Source: CBFGWV01 sp965652545
GTDB lineage: Bacteria > Pseudomonadota > Gammaproteobacteria > Competibacterales > Competibacteraceae
NCBI GenBank assembly: GCA_965652545.1
Contig: CBFGWV010000321.1
Span: forward strand, 1 to 5,359
Direction: 5' to 3'
DNA length: 5,359 nt
Below, in pieces: positions 1 through 5,359 of the stretch (the first letter of the stretch is position 1; each line of letters opens with the position of its first letter). The notes below the pieces were generated by a model. That model saw only the letters and a program-made list of their open reading frames with translations. It did no database searches and was not told where the DNA came from. Position numbers and translations under genes: made by a program.

Positions 1-27
1 CCCAGCACCCAGCCGATGGTGGCGCTT

Positions 28-1029
28 TTACCCTGCCATGATCTCGGCGACGATCGCGCACGAGCGCCGACGATTCGCATGCTCGTAGAAATCGCTGGCG
101 AGGATGATCTCATCGGCCCCCGTACGCGCCACCAGCGCCGACAAGCCCGCCCGCACGGTATCCGGCCCGCCGACCACCGCAATACCGAAAAACTCTCCGA
201 CCGCTTGCCGCTCATGCGGCGTCCACAACCCGTCCATACTGGGCACCGGCGGACGCTGGCGCAGACTGTGTCCGCGCATCAACGCCAAAATCCGCTGATA
301 CGCCGTCGTCGCCAGATACTGCGCCTCCGCATCATCAGGCGCAGCAATCACCGGCACACCGATGGCCGCGTACGGCGCCGCCAGAGCCTCCGACGGCCGG
401 AACCGCTCCCGATACAAAGCCAACGCAGCATCCAGCATCCGTGGCGCAAAATGCGACGCGAATGCGTACGGCAAACCGAGATGGCCAGCCAACTGCGCAC
501 TGAACAGACTCGAACCCAGCAACCAGATCGGCACACCCGTGCCCTCCCCCGGAATCGCACGGACATGCTGCTGCGCCTCCCGTGGCCCCAAAAGACGCTG
601 CAGCTCCACCACCTGCTCGGGAAAATCCTCGCCACTGCCCAAACGATCTCGACGCAAGGCGCGCATCGTCGCCTGGTCCGTACCCGGCGCACGCCCCAGG
701 CCCAGATCGATGCGGCCGGGGTACAAAGTCTCCAACGTACCGAAGGCCTCAGCCACCACCAGCGGTGAATGATTGGGCAGCATCACACCGCCCGAGCCCA
801 CACGGATGCTCCTGGTCCCGCCGGCGATATGACCGATCAGCACCGCCGTGGACGAACTCGCGATGCCATCCATATTGTGGTGCTCGGCCAACCAGTAGCG
901 CTTGAACCCCAGCGCCTCGACATGGCGGGCCAGATCCAGCGCATTGGCGAAAGCCTCGGCACAACTGCCGCTATCGCGCACCGGCGCCAGATCGAGCATG
1001 GAGCAGGCGACATCGTTCAATTGGGGCAT
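28..1029 (-). CDS. Luciferase-like monooxygenase, MsnO8/YhbW-type flavin-dependent oxidoreductase
   Basis: This 333-residue protein is a full-length member of the LLM class of flavin-dependent oxidoreductases (bacterial luciferase-like TIM barrel). The family usually oxidises an organic substrate with O2 and reduced FMN supplied by a separate reductase. Visible signatures are the N-terminal barrel strand with LDLAPV (about residues 12-17), the RYWLAEHHNM segment (44-53), the GSGGVMLPNHSPLVVAE stretch (78-94) and YPGRIDLGLGRAPGTD (103-118). The last two are highly typical of the E. coli YhbW / MsnO8 subgroup. No signal peptide or membrane segment is seen, so it should be cytoplasmic. The ATG start is preceded by only a weak GGTGAG-like ribosome site; the stop is TAA. 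It lies 72 bp downstream of the diguanylate cyclase gene in the same direction and could be co-transcribed with it. The substrate cannot be deduced; YhbW itself has no settled substrate. Confidence 0.93.
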   Translation of the reverse strand: MPQLNDVACSMLDLAPVRDSGSCAEAFANALDLARHVEALGFKRYWLAEHHNMDGIASSSTAVLIGHIAGGTRSIRVGSGGVMLPNHSPLVVAEAFGTLETLYPGRIDLGLGRAPGTDQATMRALRRDRLGSGEDFPEQVVELQRLLGPREAQQHVRAIPGEGTGVPIWLLGSSLFSAQLAGHLGLPYAFASHFAPRMLDAALALYRERFRPSEALAAPYAAIGVPVIAAPDDAEAQYLATTAYQRILALMRGHSLRQRPPVPSMDGLWTPHERQAVGEFFGIAVVGGPDTVRAGLSALVARTGADEIILASDFYEHANRRRSCAIVAEIMAG

Positions 1030-1077
1030 AGGCTCACCAGGGCGGCAAAATCGACAGTCCAGAGCAGACCGCGCACC

Positions 1078-1101
1078 GACGGCCTACGTTCAATCGCCGT
1101 C
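1078..1101 (-). other. Small inverted repeat just past the diguanylate cyclase stop
   Basis: GACGGC (1078-1083) and GCCGTC (1096-1101) form a 6-bp stem with a 12-nt loop, abutting the TGA at 1102-1104. There is no T-rich tail in the minus direction, so it does not meet the form of an intrinsic terminator. It might only mildly attenuate readthrough into the oxidoreductase gene, or may be chance. Confidence 0.25.
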
Positions 1102-2565
1102 TCAGAAGCGCCGCCGCTCCATCCCGGCCGCGCGATAGTACGCGCGCTTCTGGTCGTACATGCGCTCATCGGCGTGATGCACAACCTCCTCGAGCCGCCC
1201 ACCGGCACGACAGGTCGCCACCCCGATGGCAAAACTCAACGCCGGGTTGCCATAGAACTGATTGTTCAGATCCACCAGCTTCTGCAACTGATCGACCACC
1301 TGGCGGGCACCCGCCTCATCCGTCCCCGGCAATAGCAACGCAAACTCGTCCCCACCGATACGGGCCGCACAGATACTCTTGTCCACCGCCTTGGCCAGCA
1401 CCTCACCGGCGCGACGCAACAGTGCATCGCCGGTCGCGTGGCCGCTGGTGTCGTTGATCGTCTTCAAGCCGTTGAGATCGAGCACCACCGCCGTCACTGG
1501 CCAGGGCCCGCGACGCTCCAAGCGAATGAGCTCATCGGCGAAGTACGAGCGGTTGCGCAACTTGGTCAGCGGGTCGTGCTTGCCAAGAAACTCCAGATAC
1601 GCCTCGGCCTTCTTGCGGGCGGTGATATCCGTCAGCGAGACCAGCACCAGACTCCAGTCATGCTCATGGCCCGGAAGCACCGAAAACTGCAGGTACAGAT
1701 TCAATGCATCGCCAGCGAGGGTGTAGTTCACCACCTCACGCTGCTGAAACGTCTTACCGTTCCACAGATCGATCAACTGCTGAGTGAAATGCGGCCGCAT
1801 GTCATCGCGGAACACATCATGCAAGCGGCCCAGCAGCATCGACTTGTCGCGGGCACCAAACAGCGTCAGCGTCTGGCGATTCACATCCAGGACGCGGATC
1901 TCTTGCATGCAACGCTCGACGAACTCCGCATGCACATCCGTAAAGGTGCGAAAGTCCGTCACGCCAATCTCGCGCACCTCATCCAGCAAGCGCTTGACGG
2001 TGCTGAAATCCTCCACCCACAACGACACCGGCGAATGCTCGAACAACCCGCGTGCATACTGCTCGGCCTCGCTCAACGCCTTTTGCGCCGCACTGCGCTC
2101 GGTAATGTCCTCGATCGACACCAGCACCCGTGCCCAGGTCTCCTCGTAGCCGGGCAGCACCGTGCCATGGACGATGATATCCAGCCGCCCGCCGCTGAGC
2201 GTGTAATTGACCGTCTCGCTGTAAAAACGGTTCGCGCCGCTCCACAACTGCGCCAGTTCCTCGACGTGGTGTTCGAACATATCGTCGCGGAACACCGACC
2301 CCAGATTGTCCCGCAACACATCCAGCGACTCGGCCTCGAACAGCTCCAGCGTTCGGCGATTGACCGTGAGCAGGCGGATACACGCCGAACACTCCGCCAC
2401 CCGTTGCGGGTCGGCACGCAAATGTGCCCGCACATCGGTGACACCCGCCTCACGCCACTGCTCGAACAAACTATGTAGAGCGCTATAGTCCTCAAGCCAC
2501 AGCGACACCGGTGCCAGATCGAACATCTCGGCGAGATCCGCCGTTGGAAGGCTGTCTGCGTGCAT
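1102..2565 (-). CDS. Diguanylate cyclase with two tandem PAS-like sensor modules and a C-terminal GGDEF domain
   Basis: Predicted cytoplasmic c-di-GMP synthase (2 GTP to c-di-GMP), 487 residues from the chosen ATG. Two homologous PAS-like modules occupy about residues 14-157 and 174-317. Each starts with (S/A)PVSLW(L/V)ED(F/Y)S and carries LxVNRxTL, VFRDDM, VNYTL and VLPG, ending in DIT(E/A)R. A GGDEF domain follows (about 325-480) with DPLTKLRNR, a DLNGLKTIND metal/substrate segment and the catalytic loop IGGDEF (GGDEF at 404-408). The residues five positions before GGDEF do not form RxxD, so the usual product-inhibition I-site appears absent. No transmembrane segment is seen, so the signal is probably intracellular; the ligand is unknown. 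The frame is open up to an in-frame TTG at 2610 (502 residues). I chose the ATG at 2565 because the added 15 residues resemble no domain; neither start has a convincing Shine-Dalgarno site. A third in-frame ATG lies at 2526, just before the first module. Confidence 0.93.
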   Translation of the reverse strand: MHADSLPTADLAEMFDLAPVSLWLEDYSALHSLFEQWREAGVTDVRAHLRADPQRVAECSACIRLLTVNRRTLELFEAESLDVLRDNLGSVFRDDMFEHHVEELAQLWSGANRFYSETVNYTLSGGRLDIIVHGTVLPGYEETWARVLVSIEDITERSAAQKALSEAEQYARGLFEHSPVSLWVEDFSTVKRLLDEVREIGVTDFRTFTDVHAEFVERCMQEIRVLDVNRQTLTLFGARDKSMLLGRLHDVFRDDMRPHFTQQLIDLWNGKTFQQREVVNYTLAGDALNLYLQFSVLPGHEHDWSLVLVSLTDITARKKAEAYLEFLGKHDPLTKLRNRSYFADELIRLERRGPWPVTAVVLDLNGLKTINDTSGHATGDALLRRAGEVLAKAVDKSICAARIGGDEFALLLPGTDEAGARQVVDQLQKLVDLNNQFYGNPALSFAIGVATCRAGGRLEEVVHHADERMYDQKRAYYRAAGMERRRF

Positions 2566-2718
2566 GAGGACGGAATACCGGGTAGCGCGGGTACATATTC
2601 CACTGACCAATGATTATTCAGCCGTTCACTCGGTCACGCCAGTGTCACAGGGGAATCAATCGGTATCGGGCTCAATGTCGACCGGCGACCGAGGAGCCCA
2701 TCGAGCCCACACCGAACT

Positions 2719-2746
2719 GATGGGTATCGCTTGCGCTCAACCCATC
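2719..2746. repeat. REP-like small palindrome
   Basis: GATGGGT (2719-2725) and ACCCATC (2740-2746) are perfect inverted arms around a 14-nt centre, ATCGCTTGCGCTCA, followed on the plus strand by CTAC. Read on the minus strand it is of the GTAGGATGGGT...ACCCATC type. Sequences of this general form recur between genes in many proteobacterial genomes. The family assignment is from memory of that pattern; only the arms and centre are directly visible, and there is one copy in this window. Confidence 0.55.
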
Positions 2747-2792
2747 CTACATATCACTCGACCTATCACGACTCGACCAATCACTGAAGTGA

Positions 2793-2906
2793 GCCGTCCG
2801 GGTCGGGTGGGTCAGGGTTAGACCGTCGGCAGCATGGATGCTGCCGTCGAGCGTACAGGGAGGTATTCACAGCGAGTCTGACCCTGACCCACCCGGCCCG
2901 GACGGC
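2793..2906. repeat. Composite 114-bp inverted repeat with a nested hairpin
   Basis: The outer arms at 2793-2823 and 2876-2906 are complementary over 31 positions with two exceptions (2803/2896 and 2819/2880), enclosing 52 nt. Both exceptions are T opposite G on the plus strand, so a plus-strand RNA would pair throughout with two wobbles, while the minus-strand RNA would have two A-C mismatches. A second strong palindrome sits inside the loop (2824-2849). The element starts 23 bp beyond the stop codon of the DoxX-family gene. It has no T-tract and no obvious flanking target duplication. It could be a BIME/MITE-like repeat, a structured terminator or 3'-end stabiliser of the bufferin transcript, or both. 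No protein is encoded in it. Confidence 0.85.
2824..2849. repeat. Nested perfect hairpin inside the composite repeat
   Basis: CGGCAGCAT (2827-2835) and ATGCTGCCG (2838-2846) are perfect inverted arms separated by only GG. Past one T-T mismatch (2826/2847) two more pairs form (2824-2825 with 2848-2849). It forms one side of the loop of the larger inverted repeat, giving a hairpin-in-hairpin layout. Confidence 0.85.
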
Positions 2907-2929
2907 GGGGGCCGGCGCACCACACGTCG

Positions 2930-3397
2930 CTAGCGGCGGGCGATCAGATGGTCCAGCGACACCACACCAGGCCCGCGCAGGACGAGATAGAGCAAGCCCG
3001 AGGCCCATAACCCATGGGTCACCCAAGCCTCCGGGTACACGAACGTCTGGATGACCAGCGTCATTCCCAATAAACCCAGCGCCGCGAACCGGGTCCCCAG
3101 ACCGAGCCAGAGCAACACCGGCAGGCTGTGCTCGGCAAATGTGGCCAGATACGCCGCAAGCTCCGGCGGAATCACCGGCAACGCGTACTCATGCTCGAAC
3201 AGGTAGAACGTACTGCTCTTGAGCGAAAACCAGCCCTCAACCTTGGTGCGGCCGCTGAGGAAAAACACCGCCCCCAGGCACAAACGGGCCAGGAGGGCGG
3301 CCGGGTCCAGCGGCAGGCGCTCGAGCCAGGCGATCAACTGCCCGATACGCCCCTGCAACCCGGGCGCCGGAACCAATGCGGTGGTGGTGGTGTTCAT
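2930..3397 (-). CDS. DoxX-family inner-membrane protein of the bufferin operon (bufD position)
   Basis: This 155-residue protein belongs to the DoxX family of small four-helix membrane proteins. Hydrophobic segments lie at roughly residues 33-49, 77-98, 100-121 and 126-142. The first helix ends in FFLSGRTKVEGW (45-56), matching the DoxX pattern of a helix end followed by a G/K-rich turn, and AEHSLPVLLWLGLGTR (88-103) is also typical. The N-terminal 25 residues are likely cytoplasmic. Its ATG overlaps the stop of the upstream gene by 4 bp (ATGA), with an AAGGA ribosome site (3410-3406) 8 nt before the start. DoxX proteins occur as the last gene of many bufferin clusters, where the gene is called bufD in some descriptions. 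Their role there is not settled; a redox or respiratory-chain link is the usual suggestion. The stop at 2930 is the end of the operon. Confidence 0.9.
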   Translation of the reverse strand: MNTTTTALVPAPGLQGRIGQLIAWLERLPLDPAALLARLCLGAVFFLSGRTKVEGWFSLKSSTFYLFEHEYALPVIPPELAAYLATFAEHSLPVLLWLGLGTRFAALGLLGMTLVIQTFVYPEAWVTHGLWASGLLYLVLRGPGVVSLDHLIARR

Positions 3398-4149
3398 GAC
3401 AAGTGTCCTTTATCGATATGAAAGCCGGCGAACACGCCATCGCGCAGCAACAGCTGCAACGTATCCACCGGATCGGGCGTATCCAGGGCCAGAGCGGCCT
3501 CCAGAGTGCAACCGGCCAGCAAGGCCTTGACCATCGGCGCCGCCGGCGCCGGCACCACACGGCTGTGCACACCGGTCCCCGGCCGCCACAGCAACACGCA
3601 CTCCCGCCCCGGCGGCAGACACAGCCGCTGCGGCACCGCCTCGGCCTTGTGCGCCAACCAGAGCGCATGCACCGCGTGCTCCAAATCAAGCAACACTGAC
3701 GCACGCCGCGGCTCGAACACCACACTCGCCTGCGCCTGTGGCGACAGCGCCGCCAGCTGCGCCGGGGCCAGGGTTGCGTCATCGGCCGCGTGATACACCG
3801 CCAGCCACGCCGCCTCCAGGCGCGCGACAGACGGCAGGTACGGCCACTGCCGGCTCAGTGCGTGCGGAGCGAGCATTTGCGGCAAGTCCGCGCCATAGTC
3901 CAGCAGGGGAGCATGGCGCTGCGGGCAACGGTCGCGGTACTCGGCCGCGAGGGCCGCCAAGCAGTCCGCACCGACCATTTGCGTGAGCACCGGATAGGCC
4001 GCCATCAACGCCTCGTTGAGACTGTGCGCGAGGTTGTTGCGATAAACCGCCAGCCCGGCTGCCGACGAACCGCTGACCAGGGCATCGACATCGGCCCCCT
4101 CGTCCAGCGCCCGTGCGAAGCGGCTCAGCGTATCGGCGTAGCGGCTCAT
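3394..4149 (-). CDS. bufC: BufC/HvfC-family protein (DUF2063), partner of the bufferin-modifying oxidase
   Basis: This 251-residue protein has the DUF2063 N-terminal domain, historically labelled a putative DNA-binding domain. The signature VYRNNLAHSLNEAL (35-48) is followed by YPVLTQMVG (52-60), AAEYRDRCP (68-76), LLDYGADLPQML (82-93) and LPSVARLEAAWLAVYHA (105-121). The C-terminal part (about 140-251) is more variable. In MNIO-based peptide systems (MbnC, TglI, HvfC, BufC) such partner proteins bind the precursor and/or the oxidase and deliver the peptide for modification, so a DNA-binding role is unlikely here. No signal peptide is seen, so it should be cytoplasmic. The ATG overlaps the bufB stop (ATGA) and has the strongest ribosome site in the operon, so the start is well supported. 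Its own stop overlaps the start of the DoxX gene in the same manner. Confidence 0.9.
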   Translation of the reverse strand: MSRYADTLSRFARALDEGADVDALVSGSSAAGLAVYRNNLAHSLNEALMAAYPVLTQMVGADCLAALAAEYRDRCPQRHAPLLDYGADLPQMLAPHALSRQWPYLPSVARLEAAWLAVYHAADDATLAPAQLAALSPQAQASVVFEPRRASVLLDLEHAVHALWLAHKAEAVPQRLCLPPGRECVLLWRPGTGVHSRVVPAPAAPMVKALLAGCTLEAALALDTPDPVDTLQLLLRDGVFAGFHIDKGHLS

Positions 4150-4979
4150 GTCATCACCTCCGCCAACAAGGCGTCAGCCTTACCGGCCTCCGCCAGCCAG
4201 GTTTCGAGCTCGGGCACATGGGTGTCCCACTCGATCAACGTCGGCCGCGGGCCAATGCCTGCCAGTAGATGGCGATACAAGGACCAGACCGTCTCCGGCG
4301 GCGGTGAGCCGTGGTCGTCGACCTTCAAACCGCTGGGGTCGTCGGCATGACCGGCGAGGTGTATCTCGCCGATCGCCGCAGCCGGCAGGCTGTCCAGGTA
4401 GGCCCGTGGGTCGAAGCCCAGGTTATGTCCCGACACCACGATGTTGTTGATATCCACAAGCAGTCCACAGCCTGTGCGCAACACCAGCGCGGCCAGGAAC
4501 TCGGGCTCGGGGATACGGCTGTCGGCGAAGGCCAGGTAACTGGACGGGTTCTCGATCAGCAGCGGCCGGCCCAGTACGTCCTGGACCCGGTCGATGTTGT
4601 CCGCGACCACCGCCAGGGCCTCGTCCATCAGCGGCACCGGCAGCAGGTCGTTGTAGTGGCGATCGCCGTCGCGGCACCAAGCCAGGTGTTCGGACACCAG
4701 GGCGGGCCTGATGCGCTCCACCACCCGCCTGAAGGCGGATAACTGTGCCGCGGGTATCGGACCGGGCGAGCCCAGGGACAAGCCCACCCCATGCACCGAT
4801 ACCGCATAGCGCTCGCCGATGGCCTCCAGCGCCGCCCACGGCGCACCGCCGGCCCCCATATAGTTCTCGGCATGCACCTCGAACCAGCCGACGGCCGGTG
4901 TCTGATCGAGAATCTGCGCGACATGCCGGCCTTTGAGACCGATACCGGCACGCGCGGCGGACAGGGGGGCGGCGGTCAT
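4146..4979 (-). CDS. bufB: MNIO-family (DUF692) bufferin maturase, multinuclear non-haem iron oxidase
   Basis: This 277-residue TIM-barrel protein belongs to the DUF692/MNIO family (MbnB, TglH, ChrH, HvfB, BufB), which uses O2 and a multi-iron centre to oxidise cysteines in a precursor peptide. Family landmarks in order: GIGLKGRH (12-19), WFEVHAENYM (32-41), VHGVGLSLG (62-70), SEHLAW (96-101), LPVPL (113-117), IENPSSYL (142-149), VDINNIVVS (175-183), HNLGFDP (185-191), IHLAGH (206-211), DDHGSPPP (221-228) and IEWDTHVPE (249-257). Likely iron ligands from the family pattern are His63, His98, Glu143, Asp176, His207, His223 and Glu250, all present, so the enzyme looks intact. It is cytoplasmic, with no signal peptide. 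It begins 6 bp after the bufA stop and overlaps bufC by 4 bp. No Shine-Dalgarno site is visible before its ATG; a small hairpin occupies that spot, so translation probably depends on coupling from bufA. The reaction assignment (thiooxazole formation) is inferred from characterised bufferins. Confidence 0.95.
   Translation of the reverse strand: MTAAPLSAARAGIGLKGRHVAQILDQTPAVGWFEVHAENYMGAGGAPWAALEAIGERYAVSVHGVGLSLGSPGPIPAAQLSAFRRVVERIRPALVSEHLAWCRDGDRHYNDLLPVPLMDEALAVVADNIDRVQDVLGRPLLIENPSSYLAFADSRIPEPEFLAALVLRTGCGLLVDINNIVVSGHNLGFDPRAYLDSLPAAAIGEIHLAGHADDPSGLKVDDHGSPPPETVWSLYRHLLAGIGPRPTLIEWDTHVPELETWLAEAGKADALLAEVMT
4154..4161 (-). promoter_or_regulatory. Strong Shine-Dalgarno site for bufC
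   Basis: On the minus strand GGAGGTGA is a near-complete anti-16S match lying inside the last codons of bufB. The GGAGG core ends 7 nt before the bufC ATG at 4149. It fixes the bufC start and suggests that bufC is translated efficiently in its own right as well as by coupling from bufB. Confidence 0.8.
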
Positions 4980-4981
4980 GG

Positions 4982-5000
4982 CCGATCAGCGATCGATCGG
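4982..5000 (-). promoter_or_regulatory. Hairpin over the bufA stop and bufB initiation region
   Basis: On the minus strand CCGATC (5000-4995) and GATCGG (4987-4982) form a perfect 6-bp stem with a 7-nt loop. The structure includes the bufA TGA and ends 2 nt before the bufB ATG, where a ribosome site would be expected. Ribosomes finishing bufA would open it. A role in holding enzyme output below precursor output is inference; the stem is short. Confidence 0.35.
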
Positions 5001-5264
5001 TTCGAGACTGCCCATGCCGGCGGGCGTTTCGATCTGAGTGCAGGTGCCCTTGGCCACCAATGTCCAGGCATTGCCCTGGTAGTCGCGGGTGGAGGTGCCG
5101 GCGCAGGTGGTGCCCGGACCTGCGGCACAATCGTTCTCACCGGCCTTGGACACGCCATAGCATTTTTCCATGTCGTCGGCAGCCTGGACAGGCACGGCGA
5201 TCATCGACAGAGCGGCGGTGAGGGCGCCGGCGGCGGCCAAAGCGGTAGTGGTCTTACGGATCAT
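4986..5264 (-). CDS. bufA1: BufA1-family bufferin precursor peptide (DUF2282-like), periplasmic copper metallophore
   Basis: This 92-residue secreted precursor has a Sec signal peptide: MIRKTT, then a hydrophobic core (about 8-24) and VQA at 26-28, with likely cleavage after Ala28. The mature part of about 64 residues has four cysteines, at 35, 46, 54 and 75. The stretch KCYGVSKAGENDCAAG (34-49) followed by PGTTCAGTS (50-58) is the hallmark of this family, long annotated as DUF2282. In the characterised Caulobacter bufferins, MNIO oxidation turns cysteines of this core into 5-thiooxazoles that help bind copper, and the exported product protects against excess metal. Here Cys46 and Cys54 are the likely modified pair, and Cys35 and Cys75 could form a disulfide. 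The ATG has a good GGAGA site (5276-5272) 7 nt upstream. First gene of the operon. Function is inferred by homology; metal specificity is not visible in the sequence. Confidence 0.92.
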   Translation of the reverse strand: MIRKTTTALAAAGALTAALSMIAVPVQAADDMEKCYGVSKAGENDCAAGPGTTCAGTSTRDYQGNAWTLVAKGTCTQIETPAGMGSLEPIDR

Positions 5265-5359
5265 GGTGTGATCTCCGGTTGCAGATGATGGTTGAGCTAA
5301 GAGCCGTTCACCCGGGCTCGGAATGCGCTTACGCCAACGACGTGACCTCGGATGCAGCC
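5265..5359 (-). promoter_or_regulatory. 5' region of the bufferin operon, promoter not identified
   Basis: These 95 bp must contain the leader, and possibly the promoter, of bufA1 unless transcription begins outside the window. The only clear element is the bufA1 ribosome site GGAGA. A 5-bp stem, GAGCC (5319-5315) with GGCTC (5305-5301), lies about 40 nt upstream of the start. No good sigma-70 pair is visible. A GAAC motif near 5308 with downstream TCTGC faintly resembles an ECF-type promoter, but this is too weak to call. Bufferin operons in other bacteria are often under ECF sigma control; no sigma or anti-sigma gene is in the window. Confidence 0.3.

Larger units (their letters stand above)
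2566..2929. other. Gene-free region between the bufferin operon and the diguanylate cyclase gene
   Basis: No credible coding frame is found on either strand in these 364 bp; the short open frames carry no recognisable protein and cross the repeats. The right part holds a long composite inverted repeat (2793-2906), the middle a small REP-like palindrome (2719-2746), and 2752-2787 has loosely repeated ATCAC/CTCGACC words. The left part (about 2566-2700) must hold the promoter of the diguanylate cyclase gene unless that gene is read from the operon. A weak match, TGAATA (2620-2615) and TATGTA (2597-2592) with a 17-bp spacer on the minus strand, agrees with only half of the sigma-70 consensus positions, so I do not call it as a promoter. 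Confidence 0.7.

Noticed and set aside
16..768. Long plus-strand open frame opposite the oxidoreductase gene
   Set aside because: Its translation is arginine-, glutamine- and histidine-rich low-information sequence typical of the antisense of a GC-rich gene; the minus-strand frame gives a clear luciferase-like protein.
1438..2478. 346-residue plus-strand open frame opposite the diguanylate cyclase
   Set aside because: It is antisense to an unmistakable PAS-PAS-GGDEF protein and shows no domain pattern of its own.
2564..2821. 85-residue plus-strand open frame in the intergenic region
   Set aside because: It has no recognisable domain and no ribosome site, and it runs through the REP-like palindrome into an arm of the large inverted repeat, so coding is unlikely.
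2793..2906. Intrinsic terminator, CRISPR unit or IS end
   Set aside because: There is no T-run after either arm, no repeated spacer structure, no transposase gene and no visible target duplication, so it is reported only as a composite inverted repeat.
3537..3553. GGCGCC/GCCGGC-rich palindromic stretch within bufC
   Set aside because: It is explained by Ala-Pro-rich codons in a GC-rich gene and lies inside a well-supported reading frame.
3394..4149. DUF2063 protein as a DNA-binding transcription regulator
   Set aside because: The 'putative DNA-binding' label is historical. The gene overlaps an MNIO oxidase gene, and characterised relatives in such operons act as peptide-modification partners; no helix-turn-helix is evident.
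4423..5130. 235-residue minus-strand frame across bufA1 and bufB
   Set aside because: It is a frame-shifted shadow of both genes and has no coherent protein features; the correct frames carry full family motifs.

Overview
The window is GC-rich and every credible gene lies on the minus strand, so transcription runs right to left. The gene types and codon bias suggest a free-living proteobacterium, most likely a high-GC gammaproteobacterium. That placement is inference from gene content; there is no taxonomic marker here.

Right half (about 5264 down to 2930): a compact four-gene operon of the bufferin type. First comes a small secreted cysteine-containing precursor (bufA1, DUF2282-like). It is followed by a DUF692/MNIO-family iron oxidase (bufB), a DUF2063 partner protein (bufC) and a DoxX-family membrane protein. 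The first two genes are 6 bp apart and the next two junctions are 4-bp ATGA overlaps, so the unit looks translationally coupled. By analogy with characterised bufferin systems, BufB with BufC oxidises cysteines of the precursor in the cytoplasm. The peptide is then exported to the periplasm, where it binds copper and protects against metal stress. Two internal cysteines in an NDCAAG...TTCAGTS context are the likely modification sites.

Middle (2566-2929): 364 bp without a gene. It holds a large composite inverted repeat (2793-2906) just beyond the operon's last stop codon, a second small REP-like palindrome (2719-2746) and some short imperfect direct repeats. This is probably a landing site for palindromic repeats and may also end the operon transcript.

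Left half: a cytoplasmic diguanylate cyclase with two tandem copies of the same PAS-like sensor module (1102-2565), then a YhbW/MsnO8-type luciferase-like flavin oxidoreductase (28-1029). Neither has an evident functional link to the bufferin operon.
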